Origin: Hippopus hippopus
Taxonomy: Eukaryota; Mollusca; Bivalvia; Cardiida; Cardiidae
Direction of reading: 5' to 3'
DNA length: 64,000 bases
Assembly (NCBI GenBank): GCA_946811185.2
Contig: OX328102.1
Span: forward strand, 18,663,194-18,727,193
Shown here in pieces: positions 31,245 through 42,474 of this stretch. Numbering within the stretch: position 1 is the stretch's first letter; each line of letters begins with the position of its first letter. The position numbers and the translations under genes were made by a program. A model generated the notes under the pieces. The model saw nothing but the letters and a program-made list of their open reading frames with translations. It was not told where the DNA came from and did not search any database.

Positions 31245-32332
31245 ACAAGTTAAGGCATTTATAAACAAATTCTAGACATGCTTATTTAGGGTTATCAACA
31301 TGTTATTATCAGATCTCTACCTGCATTGGTCGTTTGTTTTTGTTTACACGCTGTTACAACATTAACCCTTCCGATATAAAAAGTCTACATCCAGTCGCAT
31401 TATGATAGACAGATGTGATTGGTACCCGAACCGATAGAACCTGATACCCAGTCTAGTTTCAGTTTATAATATCCGGTTATCAGAATGTCAGACTCGAGAC
31501 AGACGACCATCAAATTTTTTTCTAAAAACTCTGATCCAGTCAAACAGAAGTCAGTTGGAGATAATACTGGTAAAGAATGAAAAATATTTTGAAATAATGA
31601 TCATTTGCTAATAATAACATTGCAAGAAAACTTTTTCAAACATAAATCAATATTTTGTAGCGTTAGCAGACGACTCTTACTCTGACTGTCGTCTCGTCAC
31701 GACAGATTACTTTTGATTTCAACACCCATGTTTGGCAAATAATGCCATAAAGATCTACAATTTCCATTAAAATTTAAATGCCCGAAATGTTCTTACAGGG
31801 TAAATTCGTATTATGACCTACACTGTAAGAAACTTTGTGAGAGAAGAAATCGCTTAATTTGGGCAATTTCTCCGTTTCCAAAAATGGTTTCCAAAAAGAA
31901 TTTTCTGTATCTGTAGAAACCGAAATTTGTTTTGGAAATGTTACAGTTTAAGTTTGACCCATGGTTTTGAAAAATGACCCCTCAAATTCCTGCTAGATGG
32001 GTCATGTGGCCCACAGGCAGTGAAAACAATCTGAAGCTTTGAGAGTACCTATTGATACTAATCATGGAGGAACCATTTGCAATAAGTGAGACTAGTGGTA
32101 AAAAACAAAATCTTTTGTCACAATGTTTTCAACTTATAATTAAGTACTAAATAAAAATCAAATGAAATACTGAATAAAAATCAAATGGAAATTTTTATCT
32201 CTCTCATTCCTTCGTATTATGAAAAATTAATTTTAGAGCCTATAAGAAGTGCCCTGGCTTTGCTTCAAATCTAAGCTAGCTTGTCACAAATGCTATTTAC
32301 TTCAATTTGATGACCAGGGCAACATGGAACTA

Positions 32333-33830
32333 TGAGATAATTCTAGACAAGTCCAAATTGAAAGCAATTGCAGATGAATTACATTAACTCAAAAATGGAA
32401 GGGTAGAAAACATTGTGGGAAAAGGAGAAATTGCTTGTTACCAGCATTTTATCATTTTTAGCTCCACTGGCCGAAGGCCAGCGGGCTTATGTCATAGCCC
32501 GGTGTCCGTCGTGCCTCCGTCAGTCCGTGTGTGTGTGTGAGTGCATCCGTCCGTCCGTGGTTGCGTTAACTTTTATTTCAAACATCTTCTCTGAAACTAC
32601 CCATTCAAATTTGATGAAACTTCACAGAAATGATTCAGCCATGTTCCTCATCAGAATTTTTTTTAAAGAATTTGATTCCTTTAAAAACTCTGGTTGCCAT
32701 GGCAACAAAACTGAAAAAAATTGAAAATCTTTGAAAATCTTCTTGTCTGAAAGCATAAGGCCTAGGGCTACCAAATTTGGCATGTAGCTTTATCTAGTGA
32801 ACCTCTACCAAGTTCCTTCAAATAATAGCCCTGGGGTCAAAATTGGCCCCACCCCATGGGTCACAAGTTTTATATGGACTTTTATAGGGAAAACTTTAAA
32901 ATCCTTCTGGTACCTAGCCATAGGGCGTAGGGCTACCAAATTTGGCATGTATCTTTATCAAGTGGGTGTCTACCAAGAGTGCCCAAATTATAGCCCTGGG
33001 GTCAAATTTGGCCCGGCCCCGGGGGTCACAAGTTTTATATGGGCTTATATAGGGAAAACCTCAAAAATCTTTTAGTACCTAGCCATAAGGCCTAGGGTTA
33101 CCAAATTTGGCATGTAGCTAAATCTAGTGGATGTCTACCAAGGGTGCCCAAATTATAGCCCTGGGGTCAAATTTGGCCCCGTCCCGGGGGTCACAAGTTT
33201 TACATGGGCTTATATTGGGAAAACTTTAAAAATCTACTTGTACCTAGCCATAAGGCCTAGGACTACCAAATTTTGCATGTAGCTTTATCTAGTGGGCCTC
33301 TACGAAGAGGGCCCAAATGATAGTCTTGGGGTCAAGTTTGCCTCCACACCAAGGATCACAAGTTTTACATGGGCTTTTGTGGTGAAAACTTGATAAATCC
33401 TCTTGTTACTAACCATAATAATACCTAGGCCTACTAAATTTAGCCCTGTCCCATGATTCTCATGTTTTACAGGGCCTTTTATTGAAGAAACTTTGAAAAT
33501 CTGTTTATAACCACACATTCGAGACCTGTATTATTTGTATGGGGCTTTATCTTGTGGACCTCCACCAGGATTCAAGTAATTATAGCTTTGTGGTCAAAAA
33601 TGGCTTTGCCCGGGGGTCATAACTTTCTCGTAGGATTTTATAGAAAAAATTTTGTACGTCTTCAAGTTTGAAACAAATTGGCCAAGTATTGTAATGTTTG
33701 GCTTGTAGTGTTACTACTTATTAGCCAGTGGAGCGATACAGGGCCATCATGGCCCTCTTGTTCCACAATGTTTTCAAAAGCCTTATCTCTAAGGGTCGTT
33801 AAAAGTTGGGAGATTGTGGTAAAGGGTTAA
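32333..33830 (+). mobile_element. Family A MITE copy 17, split by a family C element
   Basis: The left part (to 32459) ends inside the palindrome at ACCAGCATTTTATCATTTTT. The right part resumes at 33763 with CCACAATGTTTTCAAAAGCC and ends TGTGGTAAAGGGTTAA. Family C element 1 lies between. Confidence 0.85.
32460..33762 (+). mobile_element. Family C element 1 (Helentron/pearl-like), inserted in a family A copy
   Basis: It begins AGCTCCACTGGCC and ends GCCAGTGGAGCG followed by the hairpin GGGCCATCATGGCCC and TCTTGTT. It contains a CCGTC-rich tract and four or more tandem monomers of about 165 bp (CCTAGGGCTACCAAATTTGG recurring near 32761, 32926, 33091, 33256). It sits at a T run inside a family A palindrome. 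The likeness to bivalve pearl/Helentron-associated elements is from the structure, not a search. Confidence 0.75.
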
Positions 33831-33937
33831 GCAAAATTATGAAGTTGTTTACGCTCACTTTTCATATACACACTTGCTCACTTTTGTCTTATTCACTTGC
33901 TTGGAATCTTCTGACTGCTGGACGGCCTCTCCTCTTT

Positions 33938-35430
33938 CACTCTTACACACTGGAGAGACCTTACGTTCTTGCTCCAGGTCAACGTTACTGCTCCTGTCAA
34001 TTGAATGTTCCTGCTCCAGGTAAAAACATGGCTGCAGGGTTGCATCTAGAGTGTGGGATTGACGAAATCCCGCATCAAAATAAAAGATCCCGCAAAAACG
34101 AAATTTGTTTGCGCACCAAATCCCGCACTAAAACGAATTAGCCCGCAAAAATTGCATGATCGTGCGCACCATAATCGGGGAAAAAGAGAGAAAAAACAAC
34201 TTGGGGGCAATAAAATGTAACAAAATTTGCATGGTCACTCAAATAATCATTGGAAACTTAAAACCATAAACTAAATCGTAGACTGTCGGGTTATTTTGAT
34301 CATATCAGTAGACGCTTGTCATCTGTGTTACTGTATCCAGACGAAAAGCCTCACTGCAGGGCCCATGCTGTTGATCACCGAATGCAACAATTTAGGAAAA
34401 ATGTGTCCAAAAATGGCAAATCTGCTGGCAAAAAGTGATGTCTTAAGGCTACAAAATTCTTGAAAGAAAATAAGTGAGTTAAGTATGACAGACCACACGT
34501 CACCGTTTATCACAACCTAACAAGCTGGCGTGTAATGAAAAGCGAGATGATGATGTCAGTCCACTGATCTAGGATGAAATGACATCTTTTGAAGTGACCT
34601 GCAACCCTTATTGGCAAATTCTTGCAATATCATATGGAAATACTTTAAAAAAAATTAATTGACATGAAAAAAGATCGATGCAAAAAACCGCGAAAACCCA
34701 TGACACAACAAAATGTCTAATTGACATCGTCTGATCAGAGGCACTTCAGACTGTCTTTTCAGCTTTGCTAGTGAATTTAAACAGTAAATTTACATAAATA
34801 TCAGATGAAACAATAGATGGAAGCTAAAATCTCAGTCTAACACTGACTGAGGTAAAAATTTCGTTGAATTTATGAAATGAAAATGTTGAACAACGTAGAA
34901 TAGATAGGGTAGGATGAGGGGTTAGTCTACTTGTCTTACAGTGATTGTAGTGTAACAAGTGTTAAAGAAGAAGTTACAAGACATTCATTTTAACAAAGAA
35001 GACTAGAATATAATAACCCTTTAATGGATATAATCATTATTATTTTTCCAAAGACAAAAACAAATAGTACATTAACCCTTTACCACAATATCGGAACCGC
35101 CATGAAATTTGTCCCCCCTCTTTACACTTGAAAGGGGGGACGTGCCCCCCTTTTTCTAAAGATGATGGGGGCCAGCCCCCCTATTTGAAAATTTCTAGAT
35201 GCAACCCTGTGGCTGCGCCCTAAAATTTTGCTAGGTAAGCACCAAAACATACTTCTTTGACAATCAGATGAATAGATATGCAGTAGAGTTGTCGCACGGA
35301 ATGTCTGGGATGTCAGTGCATATTTCTGTGTTGTTCTTTTGGTGGTTGGTTGGTTGTTGAAGATGTTTAATCCGACAAACTTCCGTCAGCGACTATGATT
35401 TCTGAATAATCAACACGTGGAAGTCAGCAA
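33938..35430 (+). repeat. Arm 1 of an inverted duplication (with an inserted element)
   Basis: CACTGGAGAGACCTTACGTT, CTTGCTCCAGGTCAACGTTA and, after the insertion, GTTGAAGATGTTTAATCCGA match the complement of 38020-38310. Without the insert the arm is about 300 bp. Confidence 0.75.
34035..35219. mobile_element. CAGGG-ended element inserted in a duplicated segment
   Basis: The perfect 17-bp inverted ends read CAGGGTTGCATCTAGA plus one base. TGGCTG is repeated on both sides (34029-34034 and 35220-35225). The related segment at 38030-38305 supplies the empty site (ATGGCTGCGCCC), which confirms the insertion. The interior at about 34660-34850 resembles part of the hAT-like elements at 38661 and 60828. 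No coding frame. Confidence 0.82.
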
Positions 35431-35809
35431 AAAGCTTTGTTAAACATACAAACACGATATTCTGAAATTTATGCTCTGCCAAGTGATTCATATATGCTTT
35501 ATTCACCAGTTCTAAGCAAAAGAAATACACGATGTTCATTATAGAGCGACTTTCTGTCAATTTTTATAGGCAACACTCCATGCTCAATAAAACGATCCAG
35601 CTTCTGAGTTTAAACAGAGTACGATATTATAAGCGATTATCTCGGAGTTTAATCAAACAATTTGTCTTTTTTGATCAATATGTGTAACTGTCTGTCTGTC
35701 CGTCTTTCGGTCTTTCTGTCAGTCAGGTTTCTCGTCCTGATTATTGATGCTTTTGAAATGAAATGTCATTATATACATGGAAGAACTTGATGACGGACAG
35801 TATCATGCA

Positions 35810-35870
35810 CAAGATCCATAACTATCATAACTATCATGCACTAGATCCATAACTATTATAACTATCAACT
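35810..35870 (+). repeat. Two 31-bp tandem repeats
   Basis: AGATCCATAACTATCATAAC and AGATCCATAACTATTATAAC with similar continuations. Confidence 0.7.
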
Positions 35871-36511
35871 TCGATATCGTCATCACAAGACTCCTCTTGG
35901 TTAATGTAAATTAATAATAATGATCATCAACGAACAACCAACCGTATGCCTTGTCAGCTGCACACCTAAAAGCATCTAGTTGTATCTAATACTAAGATAT
36001 GTAAAGATCTTTTCACACCTTTGCAAAACAGTAGACCCTATTTAAACCTTAAAGTAGCTAACAAATGACGAATGACGAATTTGTTTCAAATTAACAAGCC
36101 TTTTTTTTTTTTGTGTGTGTGTGAAATACACTATAGTTATATAGATGCATAGTTTTTTATTTTTTGCATGAAAACAGATCCAGTAAATCCTCAAATCTTT
36201 TGGCACCAGAAAACGACATAGGCAAATAATGCAGTCCTGGATCAACCGCTTCCGAAGCTTGCGGTGCCTGATCTTGACATTTCGCAATATGCGTGTAGTG
36301 TTACTATGCATAGATAAGGGAAAAAAGAACGAATTAATGTGATTATCTATGGCAGATTTTTTAAAAGTATTTCCATATTTTCATACTGAAAGAAATCATG
36401 TTGCAGACGACTTTTTTTCGTACACCCAAAGAGTTAATACTTCGTACATTTAAAACGCTCACTTATGTTTGTATCATACATGTTTCATTTTCCGACAAAA
36501 TTTGAATTTAA

Positions 36512-36876
36512 GGTATTACCATCCTAACGCTTCTAGTGCAACATGGAATAAAATTTCATATTAGTTGATAAATAAGGATTTATATTGATATTATAACATT
36601 TTTGCACATTTCTAACTGACCAGATATTCCTTTGATGTCTATCTTGAAATTATTTGTTGATACTTTTGTTAGTTTCCTGAAAAGGGAGGTAATTATTATC
36701 TCCCTTTGTAATGAGAATATAGTGGTTTTAGATTTATAAATGATAATTCTAAGAAGGAAAAAAAGGAAAAAGTGGCTTGGTTAAAGTAGTACAATAATAC
36801 TCATTTTTAATTACAGCTAATTTTGTAGGATGATATTATAGTGAAAATAGCTGTTTTCCATTAGGATGGTACTACC
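36512..36876. mobile_element. TTAA-flanked MITE, 365 bp
   Basis: Inverted ends GGTATTACCATCCTAA and TTAGGATGGTACTACC with TTAA at both sides (36508-36511 and 36877-36880), the piggyBac/Kolobok type of target. It contains an internal near-palindrome GGGAGGTAATTATTATCTCCC-like hairpin at about 36684. Confidence 0.75.
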
Positions 36877-37026
36877 TTAATATTTGAATGAAATATGTAT
36901 TCAGCATTGACCACTTTCATAAGAAAAAAAAAAACCTCACAAACTGTGTATATAAAATTGTTACAAACAACTTAGGATCATTACTTTCTGAAACAAATTG
37001 AGAAGACAAAGGCCTATCAGACAAAT

Positions 37027-37082
37027 CTGCCCCACCCTCTCTCCCTCTCTCTCTTCATTCCGCTCGCTCTCTCTCTCCCCAT
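37027..37082. repeat. CT-rich simple repeat
   Basis: Interrupted (CT)n with TCATTCCGCTCG in the middle. Confidence 0.8.
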
Positions 37083-37339
37083 TTTTTTGACGATGAGTGT
37101 CTGATTCTGCCAGCTTAATAAAATTGGGGAGAGAAACGGAGAACCGCAGATCGCCTGAATACATGCTCAGTAAAATCAGGCCTATTAATAAAAAAAAAGA
37201 AAGGTTCTGTAGTATTGTACTGCCATTCAAGTATTTATTAAACTACACATTTGAACCAATCTACCGATCTATATCAACAGGTATCAAGCTGCAGAAATCA
37301 GTTTGAAATATAACTGAACTGAAAGATACTTATCTCATT

Positions 37340-37443
37340 GATAGAATACAATGTGAGAAAAGGAAAAAAAATAAAGCCCAAATGTTTTGCTTAGTATTCT
37401 ACATCAGTTTATTTAAATTAGGAAATATTGGTAAAGGGTTAAA
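37340..37443 (+). mobile_element. Family A right-half relic
   Basis: GATAGAATACAATGTGAGAA and ATTGGTAAAGGGTTAA with a decayed middle. Confidence 0.45.
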
Positions 37444-38019
37444 ACATACAGGTTTTACAGTAGGATGTGTAAAATATGTTCACTAACCACAACACCATAT
37501 AAGGATGGCAATGTAATCTTAGAGATGTGACTAGGCCACAGTGTTGAAGACTGCACCTGTTCTTTTGGGGTGTATTGTATTTTTGTAGAATTCACTATTT
37601 AGCCTGAAACTAATGCCTGAACCGATGTCTATAGATGTTCAGCTGATTTGGTATATATAGTTGGTCATTCATAATGATAATTATTCCTATTATCAACGAT
37701 GGCGAACCTATGACTGACCACAATAATTAAAATAGAATCTTGACCAAAATGACAAAATTGTTTACTGTAACACGAAGACTTATGCTTATTGTGTTTCAGC
37801 TCAGGAGCTGGATCGTCGTATTGAATTTAGGAGCATGTTACGTTGTAATGCAAAAGTGGCAAAATATCGCTTTATAATTGCAATTTATTTTTCTTTCAGT
37901 TTATAGTTGTGAGGAATAGTCATTATATAGGTCACCTGACACGGCACACATTTCAGAATATCGAGTGTATATGTTTTACAAAGGTTTCTGGAGACTCCAA
38001 GTATTGATTTTCCAGAAAT

Positions 38020-38310
38020 CGTAGTTGCCGACAGAAGTTTGTTGGATTAAACGTCTTCAACAAACGATTAACCACCAAAAGAACTACAGATTAACGTGCA
38101 CTGACATCCCAGACATTCCGAGGGACAACCTTCAACTGCACATCTATTCATTAACATGTAAAAAAAATATGATTTTGTACTTACCTTGCAAAATCTTATG
38201 GGCGCAGCCATGTTTTTACCTGGAGCGGGTATGTTCAATTGACAGGAGCAGTAACGTTGACCTGGAGCAAGAACGTAAGGTCTCTCCAGTGTGTCTTATG
38301 AGCTTGGTGA
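38020..38310 (-). repeat. Arm 2 of the inverted duplication
   Basis: Complement of arm 1, lacking the CAGGG insertion. On the minus strand it holds ATG at 38210, nine codons (MAAPIRFCK) and a consensus donor AAG|GTAAGT at 38184/38183. The same place in arm 1 reads a stop after four codons. It could be a duplicated first exon or coincidence. Confidence 0.65.
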
Positions 38311-38660
38311 TTGTACGCTCGTTCTCAGTAATAGGGAACATTTTAGAAAGAACTATGTTGCAGCCCTCTACATTGAGTATTAATAGTAATTATGTGGTAA
38401 TGACTAACAATAATGCAGCAGGAAGGGTAGTCTGTTAAATATAAACACTTACAATCCGTTTCCTACTGAAATGCTGCATGAGGTTCTAGTTCAAAGACAC
38501 AAAATGATGCCTACGTTACCTATCGCAGATTTGCTATTTCTGGGGGTAAATTCATTACTAGATGTGTTGCAAATACGGACACTATAATTCTTAAGTTCGT
38601 CAACAATATCAGGATGTATTATTTAGCAGATCCATATTGATGAAAAATAGCACATAGAGC

Positions 38661-39785
38661 TAGTATTAGGCAAGCGGTTTAAAATCACAATCGATTATCG
38701 CTTTATAATGGGAAGAGCAAACTAACTAGCTATCGGTTGTACAATCGGTTTCTCTGTTTAACTGAGAATGCCTTTTTGCTTTAAATACTGTGACAATTTG
38801 TGTACATGATATTAAGTTTATAAAGATATTACATTTTGTACTTTAAAAATCAAAGGAAATACATTACTGTTAAACTCTTTGCCTTATTTAATACCATTTA
38901 TTTTGGTCCTTAAATTTAAATTTCCAAATTTCCAAACCAGTTAAAAATCATTCAGGCATATTTCAGGCATTGGCAGACGACAACAGCCCCCTCCCCCGTT
39001 TGTTGTAGATCTATATTTTCATTTCATAAAACAACCATTTTTTTTTTTCCTCTCATAAACAGATTTTTAGCTTCCACTTATTATTTTATTCAGAGATTTG
39101 TGTAAATTCTTTTTTTGAATTCATTTTTTAAGATGAGAAGATAGTTTGGAGTGCCTCTGATTGGACAATGCCACGCTGATCATTGTAGTGTCATGGGTTT
39201 TCACGGTTTTTATTGGCGATCTATTTTTCATGTCAGTTAATTTTCGGGGTAATATTACCACATGATTTGACATCATTTTGAATAGCAGGTAACTTTAAAA
39301 TCTGTCACTTTACACAAGATAAGAGGATTAACACCTTTATTACGTTTTCATAAATGACTCGCCAGCTTGATTATTATGTGCGTGTCCTTCGCATTTGATA
39401 CTGATCATGTTTAGCCCATATTTCTGCTGGATGCATGCGAGCTAGGTTGTATGAAGCTTCAGACGATAATTACATGTGTCAGATTGACATTTAGGCAGAT
39501 ATTTTTTAGCGTCAACGACGGGTCATTTCAAATTTCCGAGCGTCAAAAGTCAAAACCTGGGGTCAGGGATCAAATGAGAAGCTTGCCGAGTTGTCAAGTT
39601 TTGTCAAGACAACCATGGACAAAAATTTTTTGCACATTTTTCAGGCCAGTTTTCGTGTTTGTTATCCACCATGTTGAATCCAAGAGTGTGATTAATATTA
39701 GTCTCAAAACCAAGCCCTAAAAACCGGTATACACGTTTCGGGACCGAGCGAGTTCCGAGTATAGTTGATCATTGGCCCACCACTA
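38661..39785. mobile_element. hAT-like non-autonomous element with 8-bp target duplication
   Basis: The ends are TAGTATTAGGC and GCCCACCACTA, imperfect inverted repeats of the TAGTGTTGGGC type. The exact 8-bp repeat CATAGAGC flanks it (38653-38660 and 39786-39793), diagnostic of hAT-type insertion. The 1,125-bp interior has no transposase frame. An inverted relative is at 60828-62031. Confidence 0.85.
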
Positions 39786-39793
39786 CATAGAGC

Positions 39794-41283
39794 ACCAGTG
39801 CATTTATGATCTGTCGCCAGATTCAGCATGCCTATGTTACGCTGCCAGAAATCTTAATCTATATTATGTAATAGATAATCAGATATTCTTTTTTCACTGC
39901 CTAAACATCTGTGGACACATACTTTGATGATATATCTATTTTTAACCATTTCCTTTGAGTATGTTTCATTGCCTGGTGCCTACTTGTATCAAGGAGAATG
40001 GTTATAAAAATTAGCGATATCTATGTTACATACCATATAGCATTTATCGGCTTACACATTCACATGTTTTATGCAGTACTTTCTACCCCTCATATCTAGG
40101 CCACAATTGCGTCAAATAAATTTTGAACAAACACTACGACCTATAAATAAACATATATAATGAAAATACCTATGTTACTGATACCTACGTTACCATTACG
40201 TTACCAAAAGAGTAGGTGTGAAATGTCCAGCCACTTCTGACATCATTTTTATCCATGACATCATTCGATTTGTAGTAGCCATTGGCAAAAACAGCGTAGT
40301 GGCTAATGTTGGATGTGTAATATGTATTTTGTATGAAGTGAATTGTTTTTGTACCTGTTGCTTAATCACAGGGGCAAGACACTTAGATTTATTCTATTAA
40401 TCTTATAGGTATCCAGTATGGTACTATTTGAACAATTTTGTATTGTTAAATGTTTTTGAAGTTGTCCATTTCGCCATCATTAGAATGTGACATGGCCTCT
40501 GAAATATGCATACCTACGTTACTGGTAGGTAATGTAAGTACTGACAAATTTTACTTCACAGTGTAATTTCAGATTTAGTTAATTGTCTTTTTTCCATATT
40601 TCAGGTGAAAGTAGGGTGTCTGGTTTATCACATGAGCCTATATATTTGATAAATCACATATAACTTAAATAGGATTTGTGAAGATGTTAGATATGAAATG
40701 TCTCTTAGAACTAAGCACAGAGTTTTAGTTTTTTTTTGATAGAAGAAATCTTTGTTGCTAATCTGCCGATTTGTTGATTGTGTGAACTTTTGGAAAAAAG
40801 TCATTTTTCGCAGTATTGGTATCACCATCGAAGACCCGGTAAAAAATATGAACTAAACTAAATTAGTAAGAGCTGAAATCTTTACAAGACTATTGAGGAT
40901 TTAACAAAGCAAAGCCCAGCAATGAATATCTACAAAACAAAGGGGGTTAGGAAAAACTTTAGTCAAGCAACTAGAAACGCAAAGATAGAAATGAGAAAAT
41001 ATAATTGGTGGACTTGTGTTTGAAAGTAAGAACTGGTAAGAGACTATAAATAATTTTTGTTCTAAATTCAAATGATGTGTTAGAAAAGAAGCTTAGACAA
41101 AGGCGAAGTAATTTTAGAGAATCAAGAGTGGATACTCTTAAGATGATAGAGCCACCTGAACAAGAGCATAAAATAGTAGGAAGCAAAGCATACCATGAAA
41201 ATGACCAGCTAAATTTGACTCGCGGGACAAAAAAAAAAAAAAGAACCATCCCTAGATACTATACCTATGTTACCGTCATAACC
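39794..41283. other. No gene recognised; recurrent CCTAYGTTAC motif
   Basis: CCTATGTTAC or CCTACGTTAC occurs at 39831, about 40169, 40183, 40512 and 41263, and also at 38510 left of the hAT-like element. An A-run lies at 41228-41242. No supported exon. Confidence 0.45.
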
Positions 41284-41706
41284 CTTTCGGCATACCTTGG
41301 GTGATGGGAGCCATCAAATCCCTCGGCTGTATCTGGTGGATTGATATGCACCGAAACAGTTCATTTCACTGCCAGAAATACGCAGGTTTACCGTTCTGAA
41401 AATTGTAAGGCTCCTCTTAAAAAAGGAAACTTGAGTCTCAGTTTTCTATCGAAATCTTTCTAACTATATTTCAGTTGACAAACAGTTCGTACATTCATTT
41501 TTGAACGAGGTTTATCAATTCCGATTGAAGTTTTCACCGACAGATAGATGTGAATAACTTCATCGAGGATTTTATGTCGTTGCTAAACGACCTACAGTGG
41601 CGCGGCCATGTATAGGATCATGTGATTGGCAGTTCAAATGGAAACGACCGTTATACGGACGAGGTTAGATGTAGGTACGGAATCGGCCGAGTTGTGACAA
41701 GTGCGT
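41284..41706 (+). repeat. Family E unit, copy 2, halves separated by ~345 bp
   Basis: TTCGGCATACCTTGGGTGAT, GCCATCAAATCC at the left. GATGTAGGTACGGAATCGGC and GAGTTGTGACAAGTGCG at the right. The intervening sequence is absent from the other two copies. Confidence 0.65.
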
Positions 41707-42474
41707 CGTAACTATGTTTTACAATAACTGTATGTTGGAAATCAATTGCTAGTACCCAAAGATATAAGATCATTAATTTTGTTTCTATGTGAAAAACTTC
41801 ATCATGTACAATTTACATAATACAACATCAAAATTACTACCATAAATACTCGACTATAAGACACATTTTTTTCACTAGAACTTTGAGCTTGAAGTAGGGG
41901 AGTGTCTTATAAGCACATGATCAAAGGACTGTGAAATTTCATCTGGAGAACTTACTTACCTGCAGATCAACATGAAGAGATACAACCATGCCCCCTAACG
42001 AGTCACGCTGATGTAAAGCTATAAGTGACTCAGTAATAGTTGTTGTCACCCTTTGTGTGAAGAAATAAAAGTTTAGAACAGAGTTTTCATGTTTTACTGG
42101 TTAGTTTAGCTTAAAATTTATTCCAGACTGATCGCTTATTCCTCCTATTGTTGTTTAAGTCAGTTTATATACTGCCCACGAGTTGACTGTAGTACATATA
42201 AAAGTATGGTCTATTGATTTACCCTTTCGACAATTCTAAAATTCAAAGATGAATCAATACTTTTTACGAAATCAAATGCTTTCTAACTCATAATTTTTGG
42301 CATTGTGACGACTTATAATGACATAATGAGACAAGTAACCTAACTGAGGTAAATATTTCCACAGTGCAATTCAGATCTAAATAGAAATTTTGATTTATCA
42401 GTTGATCATCGAGGTAAGGAGGTAAAGGGTTGTGATTGCAGTCCTGTTTTACAACACAGTAAACAAGTGTTTTT

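Larger units (their letters stand above)
29546..32332. other. Mostly featureless AT-rich DNA
   Basis: Only the dispersed repeat at 30015-30300 and the family A copy at 31040 were recognised. TTAGCAGACGACTC at 31672 may be a solo family A scrap. No convincing exon. Confidence 0.5.
35431..38019. other. No gene recognised
   Basis: Contains the 31-bp tandem, a (TGTC)n tract near 35695, the TTAA MITE at 36512 and a family A relic. 38311-38652 is also featureless. Confidence 0.5.

Noticed and set aside
38025..38438. 137-codon plus-strand ORF
   Set aside because: It lies on the opposite strand to the better splice and start signals in the inverted duplication, and the other arm does not preserve it.
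39555..39575. GGTCAGGGATCAAATGAG as a fourth CAGGGATC hairpin
   Set aside because: No GATCCCTG partner follows; it belongs to the hAT-like element and recurs at the equivalent place near 61115.
41077..41304. 75-codon ORF ending near an A-run, a possible retrocopy
   Set aside because: Upstream frame is closed by several stops and no homologous protein was recognised; the A-run alone is weak.
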